A stretch of DNA of 64,000 nt, taken from assembly GCF_032118995.1 (NCBI RefSeq), contig NC_092661.1, positions 13,640,494 to 13,704,493 on the forward strand, read 5' to 3'. A program made the translations under genes and the position numbers. Shown in pieces: positions 37,186 through 48,600 of the stretch; within the stretch, counting starts at the first letter, position 1, and every line of letters starts with the position of its first letter. Source of the DNA: Asterias amurensis (Eukaryota; Echinodermata; Asteroidea; Forcipulatida; Asteriidae). The notes under the pieces were generated by a model that worked only from the letters and a program-made list of their open reading frames with translations, had not been told where the DNA came from and made no database searches.

Positions 37186-40100
37186 ATGGCGGCGGGGACG
37201 GTGTGGTTTCCCACGTACCGACCTTCGCTCGTCCTCAGCGCCTTGCTTTTCCTGGATAGACTGGCCGCTGGGGCCGAAGTACGTACCCAACCGCCATTGG
37301 TGCTGACGTCAATCGTTATGTAAATAACCAAAAATGGGAATGTACTATTTGTCTATTGTATGCATGAGAATGCATTTTAGGGCTGTGGTGCAGTTTTGGT
37401 TGAGTGCCAACGAGTGCCAATAATGTTACTTGTACTAGGAAGTAGGAAGAGTGTCAGTCACTGGTGGCCAGTCGTCGTCCCGTGTTCAATTTCAAGGCGT
37501 CCCTTAATAAATTATTAATATTTAATCATTTTAATATCGTGGCAATTCAATTCTCTCTATTATTAGTCTATCTAGACTCTGTGCGCGATGTAACAAGTGA
37601 CAGTCCCTATAAATAAAGTATAACTAGATAACATTTTTGTGACTTTACTTGCCAAGCAAAGAGTCTCCTCTCCTCCCCTTCCTTGACCAAAACTTAGAAA
37701 CACATAAGGTCCCACACTGGTTAGTTGCACTTGTATTGTAAACAAACAAAGTTTTGGGAAAAGTTTCCGTATGGCGCCACCACTTTTTCATTCGAAATGA
37801 AATAATATAGTATCTAATTTACCTCAATGAGATATCCCTTTTTGTAAAAATGAGTGAAAAAGTGGTGGCGCCATACGGAAAGTTATCCAAGTTTTGGTAT
37901 TTTATAGGCATTTCTACAATTACAAGCAAGGTACACAAATGTTTCAAATTTTTGCCCACCGAAACTGTTTCATCAAACTCTTTTTCAATTCACAATTTAT
38001 GATGATCAAATCATGTGACTGAACATTCTGCTGAACATTCTGAACAAAAATATACAGTTTAAAAGAAGCCATGATGTGCCTTATATAATTTTCTAACAAT
38101 CTGGACTCTGGAATTTTGTTGTTGTAACCCTCATGATCATTATGACTATGAATATCAAAATTTAAACATCAGCTTGGTGATTCATATACACGTACACATG
38201 TATCACTGTTTATTAATACGCTTTTTGATAAATATATAAATAAGAGTAATAAATTCAACTAGTTGCGATAACGTAACCCTCCTGCCGATGGCCTAGCCAG
38301 AGGGGTTACGATTCAACTCACTTTATTACCAATGTGAAAAAAATTAGACAAAACACAACAAGGTAGTGAATGAAGAATTTAAATACTTGTTCTGCCCACA
38401 AAAAAAGCTATTGAAATGAGTGTGGGTCAAATGTTGTGTACAATTACATTGCATTCAATTGTAAGACCTAGTGAATACTTCTGGCTACGATACTATTATT
38501 CAAAGGCCTGACTGCCTGCCTGGAGGCAAACAATAGTCCATGTATTGTATAGAAAGCCTTAAAGGCAGTGGACACTTTTGGTAATTACCAAAAATAATTA
38601 TTATCATAAAATCTTTCTTGATTGGGAGAGGTTGATGGTATAAAACACTGTGAGAAACGGCTCCCTCTGAAGTGCCGTAGTTTTCGAGAAAGAAGTAATT
38701 TTCCATGAAAAACACACAACTTCGTGTGACAAGGGTGTTTTTTTCTTTCATTATTATCTGGCAAGTTCGATGACCGATTGAGCTCATATTTTCACAGGTT
38801 TGTTATTTTATGCATATGTTGAGATACACCGACTGTGAAGGCTTGTCTTTGACAATTACCAATAGTGTCCACTGCCTTTAACAAAAAGGGCGTTTTCATT
38901 GCATATATGGTACCTTACACTTGTAGGTTGTAGGGCCCACTTGTTTTCTTTCATTACACTTATTTTTAACAATCAAATAGATTGGTTGGAACACGAATAG
39001 ATTTGTTACAGTTATCTCTGATGAAAATGCATTTAGGGCAATTCCATGGTCAGTCGCATTACACTTTTCTGTGTCATTTCTTGATGTTGGTGCGTGAGAA
39101 TTCTTTCCACTAAGTTTATAGACTGAGTGATTTGTACTTGACACCCAAGGCTTTGAAGTGGTGATATTAGAAACGTTGTGGGCTATGTGCTCTGGATGTG
39201 ATAGCGTTGTAAAAAGCGTCAGGAGGTGCGGTACTAAAAGGACATAGACAAAATACACTAGTCACAAACAAAAGTTTCCTCAAACTAAAAAACTTTCAAA
39301 AGTTTTACTATAAGTTTGTTATCCACACAACTCTTTAACAGGATACTTATAAATGGTCATTAACTTGAACTGTTATGTAGGTACATTTTTGTGTACATGT
39401 ACACATGGCAGAACCATGGTCAGTCACATACCATTTTCCAGTTAATTTAGCCAAGCCTACATGGAGCTCAGGCTGAATTTGGCAAAACTGGGTTCATTCC
39501 TTGTCAACAACTAAAATAAATTGATTTTGTATGTTAGCTATAACTTCTATGTGGAAAGAAAGTTGTGTCATAAATTTGATTTTTTTTGGGTGTCATGTCT
39601 CTGTTTGCTTGGAATTGCCCGTTTTTTAGCTCATGGTCCAATCTTTGCAACAAATACCAGGTCATCTGGCAATTCGACATTTTAACTTGATCTGATTTGA
39701 TTTGTGTGCCTACGTACATAATGTACGGTAGTCATATTTATAACAACATCCAATGTTTTTATCTTCTTTCAGAATGTTCTCTTCCTCGACTGCTGCAAGT
39801 GTTTCTTATCTATCGTGATGGAAAAGGGAATTCTCTCTGTTGAGGAAGCTACACATTGTGAACCTTCATGCTCACATCTTAATGCTTTAAAATTATTTGT
39901 GAATGTGGAACATACATGTACATTTACAGTTGTGTGTACATGTAAGTATTAGGTTTTAAATTTAAGTTCTGTATTTACTTGATTAAACATGTTGTAACAG
40001 TGCAGTATTATACCAAAGAGTGTGTGACAATGAATTTGAATGTGATGTAGGGAAACGCAGTCAAACAGTAACAAATAATTTTCATTCATGGGGGGGGGGG

Positions 40101-42413
40101 GGAGCGAATTTTTTTTTTTCAAGGATGGTAAAGGCCAATAGATTTGCATACGCGCTCCCATTGGCTGCCACGCACTTGATGCTGAATTATTCATCAGTGG
40201 GAATTCAGCTATTGCCTTAGTACACAACCACCAAGTGTGTGTGCACCATGTATGCACTGTATATTGCTCTATGGTGGTAACGTATTAACTATGGCTGCAA
40301 TACATAAGAACACGTAATACACATAATAGTAAGCACATAATTCCCTGCTTCCGCAAGCGTTGATTTTTGCCCTTCCTCTATGATTTTTGCTTACGGCAGG
40401 CAACATGGAGGCCACACTGATGATGGAGCCAAGGTTGATGCACTGCCAAAACAGCCGCAGTCAACTGTGAATTATTAAAGTTTGAAATTCAAATCTAGTG
40501 TTTTTTTTTGCAAAGTTCAGAGAATTGCTATGACATGAGTGGCTTTCGTTCGCGTACGTAGTGTAGGCCACACATTGTGTATTTTACTTTTAGGCTGGTT
40601 ATTGCAGCATAGAGGTATGAATTGCAGCCATAATACGTGTGGTATGTACCACCATAGAGCAATATACAGTGCATATGCTCTATGGTACACCATGGGTACA
40701 CACACACTTCGTGGTTGTGTATTAAGGCATAATAGGATGGTTATTGCAGCATAGAGCTATGAATTGCAGCCATAATACCTGTGGTATGTACCACCATAGA
40801 GCAATGTGCTTGGTTGTGCTTACATGCTCTATGCATGCTCTATGGTACACACTCACTTCGTGGTTGTGTATTTAAGGCAATAGCTGAATTCCCACTGATG
40901 AATAACTCAGTGTCAAGTGCGTGGCAGCCAATGGGAGCGTGTATGCAAATCTATTGGCCTTTACCATCCTTGAAAAAAAAAAAATTTGCGGGAGGGGGCG
41001 GGGGGATGGGCTTGTAATCAAAACATGCATTGGTATTATTCATGTATTTCATCGCCCAACACCACCCCAACCTCAACAGCCAACCTACAGACACCTTAGT
41101 GCCACCCCATCGCCCAATACAACCCCAATCCCAACAGCCAATCCACAGACACCTTAGTGCTACCCCATCGCCCAATACCACCCCAACCTCAAAGACCAAC
41201 CCAGATTCCTACGGCCACTCCATCACCTATATGTCTGACCATTAGGCCTGGGCAAATAATTCGAATATCAGGTTAATGGCGAATAGGTTTTCCTATCCGT
41301 AACCGCGAATGCCTTTTTTTTCTTAACCGGATATCCGCAATGGGCACGAATACCTATTTATAAACTGGATAGTCCTGTAATTACAACCAAGTAACTGGAT
41401 GTTCTTTAATATCCGAATATCCGCGGACGTCGGGCGACAACTGATTGGAATGTTTTGTCTGAATCCTTAAGAAACTTCTATTAAGACAGCATAAAACAGC
41501 ATAAATTAAGTATTTAACTATGCTCACCTCCGTGAAGAGTTAAAACAATGACATTCTGACGTAATATGTTCAAAGATTACGAAAGTTTTCCTTCACGTAG
41601 AGTCAATCACGATGAAAAGAATTAGCAAATCGCCATCTTTAAATTAGATCCGGTTATTTTTATGAATGAACCGAGTGACACTCTCTAAAACCAATATCAA
41701 TCCGCCCATTTTTTTTTACTAGCGCCCTCTAGCAGCGAAAAAACTATTCGAATCTCCGGTTAATTTCGGATAGTTGGCCAGCGGTAACCGAATACCAAAG
41801 TTTAACTATTCGCCCAGCACCATGTACTACTCTGAGTCCCACAACCAAACTCATCCAACCTCCGAGTAACTCCGAATACCACCCAACTGCCTCTCCATTA
41901 CCCAATCCCAATAAACAATCCAAACTTTCAACACCCTCTTGGTTTTACTCCATCACTCACCACTCACCAACCCCCACAACTAACACGAACCTCCCCAACA
42001 CAATCCAAATCTCAGTGAATGAATATTTCAATTTTCTTTTTACAGATATCAGGTCGTTTACATCTACATATGATGTTAGAAGTTCGTGGACAAGAATATT
42101 AAACTGGCTTGATAATACTGATAGGCAAAGTGGAAAGAGCAGAATTTCCCAAACACTGAGTGAAGGGTTTCCTACAGTGAGAGGAGAGATTCCAACAGTA
42201 AGTGAAGAGATTCCAACATGGAGAGAAAAGCAACGGAAATTACCAGAACAATTCGTGTTCTTCTTGGTTAGCCTCCTTTTACGGTTGAGATCTACTGTGC
42301 TTGAGAAAGCCCTTAAGCTTTACAATCCAGTGTTACACCGATGCTCAAGTGACATTCACTGTCTCTCGCCATTAGGAAGTTTTTCGTGGATCGACACACT
42401 GAACAACTTGTAA
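37186..42413 (+). CDS. Tentative three-exon gene for a small secreted or membrane protein of unknown family
   Basis: Exons 37186-37278, 39773-39941 and 42046-42413 join in phase (0, then 1) with good signals: donors GAA|GTACGTA and CAT|GTAAGTAT, acceptors TTCTTTCAG and CTTTTTACAG. The product is 209 residues. Seen: an ATG in a YY1-like context (AGATGGCGGC); a hydrophobic leader (LVLSALLFL, then LAAGAE) that looks like a signal peptide; a Cys-rich middle with eight Cys in exon 2 (including DCCKC, HCEPSC, HTCTF and VVCT); a repeated EIPT motif (GEIPTVSEEIPTW); a hydrophobic FVFFLVSLLLRL run; and two Cys near the C-terminus. The family is not recognised. The case rests on exon signals, matching phases and a 121-codon open last exon. 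Alternatives: a chance chain of open frames, or 5' sequence belonging to the neighbouring IAP gene. Confidence 0.4.
37754..37890. mobile_element. Hairpin MITE, family D, copy 2 (intact)
   Basis: Both arms are present: GTATGGCGCCACCACTTTTT on the left, its complement AAAAAGTGGTGGCGCCATAC on the right. The short spacer contains GATATCCCTTTTTG. Confidence 0.8.
38559..38881. mobile_element. TTAA-bounded MITE, family A, copy 9
   Basis: TTAAAGGCAGTGGACACT to GTGTCCACTGCCTTTAA. The central palindrome is deleted. Confidence 0.8.
38914..39233 (-). CDS. Candidate sequon-rich extracellular exon, possibly N-terminal to the DUF21 gene
   Basis: The minus strand is open for about 106 codons between an acceptor (CTTTTAG, AG at 39235-39234) and a possible donor (AAG|GTACC). 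The translation is Ser/Thr-rich with five N-glycosylation sequons (NVS, NIT, NHS, NDT, NAT) and two Cys near its end. Ending at 38914 leaves phase 0, which fits the tentative DUF21 exon 36487-36544. Five sequons in so short a stretch suggests an extracellular segment. It lies antisense inside the first intron of the tentative plus-strand gene at 37186, so at least one of the two models may be wrong. Confidence 0.3.
40085..41010. repeat. Large fold-back element with internal duplication
   Basis: The left arm, about 40098-40300 (AAGGATGGTAAAGGCCAATA, GCTGAATTATTCATCAGTGG, TATTGCTCTATGGTGGTA), is the complement of parts of the right side at 40850-40998. The right inner arm block is present twice (about 40595-40730 and 40740-40870). 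A G-run and A/T-run cap the ends. Confidence 0.75.
41054..41205 (+). repeat. CA-rich minisatellite, ~69-bp unit, about 2.2 copies
   Basis: CATCGCCCAATACCACCCCA, CAACAGCCAA and CAGACACCTTAGTGC repeat in order. Similar CA-rich sequence resumes at 41830-41990. Confidence 0.7.
41244..41822. mobile_element. Non-autonomous DNA element, hAT-like by its ends
   Basis: Left GGCCTGGGCAAATAATTCG and right CTATTCGCCCAGCAC are imperfect inverted ends (CTGGGCRAATA). CGAATATCCG-type motifs are scattered inside. No transposase and no clear target duplication. Confidence 0.45.
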
Positions 42414-42601
42414 AACAAAGTGTAAAAAGTTTTATTTGAATTCGCTTTGTAGATTTAAGAACATCAATGTACACCAATTAACTGCAAGCACATGCCATTT
42501 AAATAACGCACATGCATTAAGTAATTTACACGCCTGCTCTTGTATTATTCAAACATTTATAAATATTTTTGTGATTCATCATTGTAAAAACAAAAGTAAA
42601 T

Positions 42602-45600
42602 ATGTTGTCATATCATGACGAAGTGGACAAAGCCTCTTCAGTATATAATGATGCACGGAAGAAGCTTCAGTGTTTTAAGGACATAACAGCAGAGTCCCTG
42701 CAAGTGCGAAAAGAAGAAACAACGAGTCGCCTTCAGAATCTGTTAAAAATGAGTGAAAATGAGGTCATCATCAACAAGGATAATGGTATTATGAATATAT
42801 CAATAAGTGGAAGCAACAACTCATTGGTAGTGGTCGACAGCAAAGGGGCTAAGAAGCCCCTTTCTAACACGTATGTTACCCCTCCTGGAATGGAACAGGA
42901 GGTACTGAGAAGGGCAACCTTCAAAACATGGCCGCACAGCGCCCCTGTGTCTGCTGGAGCACTTGCACGCGCTGGATTCTTCTATAAGGGTTCGGAGGAC
43001 AAGGTCGAGTGTTTTGCTTGCCGGGGGCAGATCAGGGAGTGGGAGTATGGCGACTCTGCGTTTGGAGAGCACAAGAAGCACTTCCCTAAATGCCCTTTCG
43101 TCCGTGATATACACTACAAGAATGTTCCTATTGATGCGTCAAATCCACTGTCGGGTACAACAGAACAGCGGTCACAGGAAAAAGCAGCTGGGCTCTTTAA
43201 CGCCGGCCAGAGTGAAACCAAGAAGAATCAAACAGGGAAGAAAGCATCTGGGAAGCCATCCAAGGCCGATGGCTTTGAGGAGAATAAGAAAACACACCAA
43301 GGAAAGCCGACACGACAACCGACAATGGACTCGGCAGAACATGAAACAAAGCTGACTTTCCGAAGTGAGTACAAGCGTCTTCTGTCTTTTCAAAACTGGC
43401 CAAGAGACAGCCCCGTGGTCCCGAGGGACCTGGCAAAGGCTGGCTTCTACTCTTTGGAGAAGGAAGATGTCGTCCAATGTTTTGCCTGCTTCGGGAAGAT
43501 CAACCGATGGGAACAAGGAGACGATGCTCAAAAAGAGCACGAGAAGCATTACCCAAGCTGCCCGTTTGTGTTGGGGTTTGATGTGAAAAACGAACCCATC
43601 TCGGATTTGCAGAGAATCCAAGCAGAATCCATGAACTATCGATTCCCATCAGAATTTGAGCCTGCATTGCAGAGATTTGCTAAGCACATGGAACCAGCCC
43701 TTCCTCAGACGGCCAAGGTGAGGAGCAAGTGGGTTGAAGGAGCCTCTGCTAAGGAGCCTGTAGTTCCACAGCCCAAGTTCCCCCTGTACACTGGAGAGAA
43801 CAAAAGGCTGTCGACATTTGACGTGGGTTGGCCAGGAGTCATAGGAATCACACCGCATAATCTCGCCAGAGCTGGCTTCTTCTACACAGGTAAATACACA
43901 CCTTGCCGTCAGACTGATTTCGTATTAACAGACGTTTATATTGCGCAATGATACTCAAATGAATACAAATAATAATCAACTCTTTCAGAGCCCGCTTTTT
44001 TCTTTGCGTTTTGAACCTGAAATGCCCAGCTTTTTTTTCCCATTTTTTTTCTCCAAAGTAAACACATAAGTGTTTCTTACCAAGAAAAAAAACACAGATC
44101 CTGCTGATTTGTGTGGTTCTTTTTTTTGGTATTTCTTTAGTGATGCCCTCTTCTGATAAAATGTATTAAGGGTTGTACAAGTACAATTGATGACACAATG
44201 TGTACAAAAAAATTGTATTAAAATGTGCAATCCCATGGGAACAATCTTTTGCGCCTAGACTGTTTCCGACTTTTGAGACGCTCCTTATAAGATTCATCAT
44301 TGAAAATGAGTCCAAAGTCCCAAGTGTATCGCTCTAAACTTATGAAGTCCTTGCAACGTTCCTGATTGGCTTAAAGTTTTTCTGACTCAAATTATATTTT
44401 TGACTATTTTAAACAGTCAAATACAAGCGTGCTATCTAAGCTGACACAATGCCAAAGAAAGTTACATTTTTGCTTTTTGTTAATTTCTTCAATTTGTTGC
44501 TGGAAGTATAATCACACATTGTGCAGCGACATCGTTCAAGTGCATATGTAACACCACTTTACATTTTGCAATCTTAACAACAGGTGAGGGCGACAGCACC
44601 AAGTGTTTTTACTGCGGTGGTGGCCTGAAGAACTGGGAGTCAACAGACGAACCATGGACAGAACACGCCAAGTGGTTTCCAGCGTGTGCCTGGTTGGTGC
44701 AGCAGAGGGGGCAAACATTCGTCACCTATGTCGTACGCAACTTTCCTGTGGATTTTGCTCTTGTTCAAAGGACGCTTGCAAATAAGGTAAGTCATAAAGT
44801 GTAAAACCTTGCAGGGTGCTGAAAATGACAGCACACTTCCATTGTGCCTTCCTTCAGAAACATTTTTTGGTGTGTTCAGGGCAAACAATTTTGGCCCTGC
44901 TTACCGTAAGCTAAGAATCTGCACTGTTTCTAGTATGAAACATTGTGAGAAATGACTCCCTCTGAAGTAACGTAGTTTTTAAAAAAGAGAAGATTTCTCA
45001 CTCAAGTATTAGAAACTGAGAAAGACTTCAAGCCTGAAGTCTTTCTTAGGCATCTGAACGCACACAAATTTGTGCAAGGAGGGTGTTTATTTTGGTCATC
45101 ATTTCCTTGCAACTGCGTTGACCATTAGAACCCAAATGTTCACAGGTTTGTTATTTTATGCAATTATGTTGGGATACGCCAAGTGAAAATTTGGTCTTTG
45201 ACAAATACCGAACTTGTCTAGGGGTGGCTTTCACGAAACTCTGGGAGTAATCCTATCTCGAGTGAGGACGAGCTACTTACAGTGTAGGATGGGTTCAATG
45301 CATCCTAAGTTCTATGAATACAGAACCTAACTCGTCCTATTGTAAGTCCTATGATTAATCCTAAGTTACAAAGAGTTTGGTGAAAATCGACGGCAGTGCC
45401 TTTAAGTTCCACTTGATTATCTTCTCATCATGTAGGAGAGACAGGAGGCTAGATCGACGCCCAAACCCAAGACACCAGCCCCTCCAACAGCGGCAGCGGC
45501 CCGTCACTTTTCTTCATCTGCCTCTGCACACCAGGAACCGGAGGAGGAAGCAGGGGTACGTTTCAAGCAACCGAGGGTCAACAAGCCGAGCATCAAGAAA

Positions 45601-47093
45601 CAGTCACCTCTTGGTAAGCATTTGGTTTGCTTATGGGATAAAATAAGATCGCCTCGAGTAATAAACTCAGGGCCAAGTTTCATAGTACCAAATTGTTTAT
45701 ATCCAAATTTACATTGGATATCTTTTTTTTTTAAATGTGAGGATACAATATTTAAGAATTTTGAATAATTAGATTTTTTATATATTTTTGTTTGTTATAC
45801 CAATGTTTTATAAGTATAGTCTTCGTTGGGGCATTGCTCTCATTTACGACTCGTGCAAGACTTGCAGAATCTATTGGGACCTTCATCCTACATCCACTTT
45901 TCCCATCTCAGTTAACTTCAGAAGTCTGGTTCACGTTTAAGGCTTCCTTGGTTTTATTACCAGAAAGGTACAACCACAATATCTATGTGCCATGAGATCT
46001 AATTTGCTTTTTGTGTTTCATTCACATGAACTAATAGATACAGCAATGAGTGGCCGAGTAACGACTCGTGTTCTTGAAATGGGCTACGACCCTCACTTTG
46101 TAAAGAAAGTCGTGAGGCACAGACTGCAGACACTCGGGGTAGAATTCGATACGACAAATGACTTGCTGGAAGCCGTTTGGCAGGCGGAAGAAAGCGGAAT
46201 GACGTTACCATCTTCGGACGATGAGGAACCAGCCGGAGGAACCGCCGAGAAATTCATGAGTGAGATGCCAGAGAAGAAAAGGCAGAGCGGCCACAGGGAG
46301 GAAGAGCTTGAACGACTCTCGGAACAGATGGAAGAAATTCAGATTGGAGCAGGTCCAACGGGGGCCTCACCTGAGAATAGAGGCAGGACGAATAGAGTCT
46401 TGGAACGTCAAATGTCTCGTAAGTGCTTGTGTGCAACCTTTTTTTGGTAATCACTCTTAAAATTAAAGGAACACGCTGCATTGGATCGGTTGCGTTGGTC
46501 TATAAAAAGAGTTTAAAACCATTTGTTATGAAATATTTCTAACCATACTCATTTTATAATAAACGGTTTTAAACTGTTTTCATAGACCAACTCGCCCAAT
46601 GATAGGCAACGTGTCCCTTTAATGGCAATAAAAACTCACTTGGTTAGGAGTACAAGAGTTTTCAGACTAGATCAAAACAAAGTGTTTTGGCCTTTCCAAT
46701 CCTGTAAAATTTAAGGTTTATTGTTTGCAGTTAAATTGAAAGGGTTCTAATGGTTTTCATGTCTTTGTGTTGCTCTTGTAAAAAAAATTGTGACATTGAC
46801 AAAAAAATGAACTATTATGGAAATTTGGTGCTTTATAAATATCTTTCTATTATTATTATTAATGTGTTTCTTTTTTCCTGTTTTTTTTTTCCTTCACAGC
46901 TACACACATCGAAGAAGAAATTGAGAGACTTCGGGATGAGAAGTTGTGCAAAGTATGTATGGATGAAGATGCCAACATGATACTGATGCCCTGCAATCAC
47001 TTTGTTTTGTGCAGCTCTTGCACAAAATTACTCAATGATTGCCCAATATGCCGGACGCCAATCAGAGAAGTTATAAGGGTTTATAAGTCGTAA
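42602..47093 (+). CDS. XIAP: XIAP-like inhibitor of apoptosis (3 BIR, UBA-like region, RING E3 ligase)
   Basis: Five exons (42602-43889, 44584-44786, 45436-45613, 46038-46418, 46900-47093), all in phase, 747 residues. Seen: BIR1 (~101-168; Cys137, Cys140, His157, Cys164), BIR2 (~257-324; Cys293, Cys296, His313, Cys320) and BIR3 (~399-470; Cys437, Cys440, His457, Cys464), each with the zinc pattern CX2CX16HX6C. BIR3 carries [11 protein letters not shown] and [13 protein letters not shown], very close to XIAP BIR3, which binds caspase-9 and IAP-binding motifs. A UBA-like helix segment ([15 protein letters not shown]) follows at ~568. A C-terminal RING starts near Cys700 (KLCKVC, MPCNHF, CSSC, CPIC). 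No CARD is present, which argues for XIAP over cIAP1/2. The ~100 residues before BIR1 are unusual. An in-frame stop lies just upstream of the ATG; a 5' UTR intron is likely. Orthology within the IAP family is inference. Confidence 0.93.
44930..45218. mobile_element. Degenerate family A MITE, copy 10 (IAP-gene intron)
   Basis: Internal family A blocks (AACATTGTGAGAAATGACTC, TTCACAGGTTTGTTATTTTA) without clean ends. It runs directly into a family F element. Confidence 0.6.
45218..45400. repeat. Family F element, fuller copy (IAP-gene intron)
   Basis: CTTTCACGAAACTCTGGGAG to AGAGTTTGGTGAAAATCGAC, with the ends inversely related. It ends 35 bases before the exon starting at 45436. Confidence 0.6.
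46463..46622. mobile_element. TTAA-bounded MITE, family B, short internally deleted copy
   Basis: The ends match family B, but the element is only 160 bases and lacks most of the arms. It lies in the last intron of the IAP gene. Confidence 0.7.
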
Positions 47094-47533
47094 GGTGTGG
47101 CTGCCTTGGCAGTTACATAAACCTTTAGGGCCAGTTCATACTCGCTGCGAGCACACACCCGACAATGCGGGTCTTGTTTTAACTGGATAATAATTAGTCA
47201 CTGTTTTCACGAAGAGCCACATATGTCCATTTGCTTGATTGAGATTTACATTTTGCCATGTGCTTCGCTTAAAACTGCAAATTTTGCAAAAATTTGCAGT
47301 TTAAAGATAATATACAGAATCCTTACTGCAGGGGTATATTAAGCCCTCTCATATGAATCTGTATTTGTTTAAGCTCTCCATTGACTTACTACACCTTGAA
47401 ATGTATTTGCTAATTAGCGAATATATTTCAAGACTGCCATAGTAATTATCAAGTATCAAACAGAGGAAAGTGACTTGGTAACAACCTTTTAAATAGTTTG
47501 GGTTTGAACAGAGGAAGGGGACCGCACAACATA

Positions 47534-47606
47534 GGGCTGGATAGCTCAGTTGGTAGAGCGCCGGTGCGTTAATCCGGAGGTCGTTGGTTCAATTCCTGCT
47601 CCAGTC
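47534..47606 (+). tRNA. tRNA-like sequence, possible Asn (GTT) pseudogene or SINE head
   Basis: 73 bases: acceptor GGGCTGG against CCAGTC, D arm AGCTCAGTTGGTAGAGC, anticodon arm CCGGTGCGTTAATCCGG (loop anticodon GTT), B box GGTTCAATTCC. Against a working tRNA: a T-T mismatch closes the anticodon stem, position 33 is C, and the T stem pairs poorly. A sister copy at 35084 suggests a dispersed repeat. Confidence 0.45.
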
Positions 47607-47872
47607 AATTTTTTCTTTGTTCAAATGCATAGTAATAAGTAGCAATCTGTCATAATTGGCTTTTTGTGAAACCTTAAAAAAAAGTTTTTTCCCTACATTT
47701 TTCTGTTGCAATTTTTAACAATGCATTTCGGGTGCTTGTGGCTCTTCATGAAAAGGCCCAGTCGACGTCCTGTTTCTATCAGAATAACAAACAAAAAATC
47801 AGCTAAAGACATGAGGCTCGCTTTGTGAAAATACAAACATGCCATATAATTGACATGTACATGTACATGTAT

Positions 47873-47878
47873 AATAAA
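47873..47878 (+). terminator. Candidate poly(A) signal of the IAP gene
   Basis: AATAAA about 780 bases past the stop codon. Confidence 0.3.
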
Positions 47879-48139
47879 GTTACACTTATACCCCCACATG
47901 TATTTGACTGTTGTAGTACTAGTAGGAATAAAATAGCATTGATATAGTGCATTGTGAATCACAGACCCCTCGAGGCACTTTACAATTTTAAAAAGCTATA
48001 ATATTTGCAAAGATTCACTGCAGACAAAAATAACAGGTCAGGTGTATAAACATATTTAAATGTAAAACACAAAAACTAAAGTAAAGAAAAAATGGCTCCA
48101 CTCAAAACCTGGCCAGAAAAGTAACAAGCTTAGAGTTTT

Positions 48140-48330
48140 AATTTTTGTTTTTACCCATACACCGATGTTCGTTAGCACTGGAGCAGTGTCTTACCAACTA
48201 GAACTACCGAGATTGCCCGGTAGCTAGAGGCAGTACTGAGTATACAGTGCTAACACATCGATGTATGGGTAAAAACCAAAATTAATATTCTTTATCCCCG
48301 ATGCAAATTTAACATCTATTATATAAGCTT
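48140..48330. repeat. Fold-back element, family H
   Basis: TTTACCCATACACCGATGTT at the left and ATCGATGTATGGGTAAAAAC at the right; the centre has CCGAGATTGCCCGG. The flank TTAATATTCTTTAT recurs at 7131. Confidence 0.65.
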
Positions 48331-48535
48331 AGAGTTATATACTCAATACACTAGAAAATATAGAGAAATAACATGCTATTGTATTCAAAGAGTTTGTAAA
48401 GTGGGTGAAAGTTCTTTTTATCCTCTGGCATATTGGCTTTGACAACACGTTTTGAAGAGCCGATGTTAAAATAAAGCTACACAAACTCATGTATAAATTC
48501 TAATCAATGCTCTCTTAACAATTTGGTGCACAGAT

Positions 48536-48600
48536 TAATTTAATTCAATTCAATTCAATTCAATTCACTTTATTTCCAAATCCAGATAAATAAACAAAAC
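48536..48600 (+). repeat. (AATTC)n microsatellite and repeat tail
   Basis: Six units of AATTC, then ACTTTATTTCCAAATCC. Confidence 0.8.

Noticed and set aside
42602-43951. Treating the 449-codon frame as a complete two-BIR protein
   Set aside because: The frame reads past the GT donor at 43890; BIR3, the UBA-like region and the RING follow in phase in four further exons.
47534-47606. Functional tRNA-Asn gene
   Set aside because: Stem mismatches, an atypical base at position 33 and a degenerate sister copy make a pseudogene or SINE head more likely, so it is only listed as tRNA-like.
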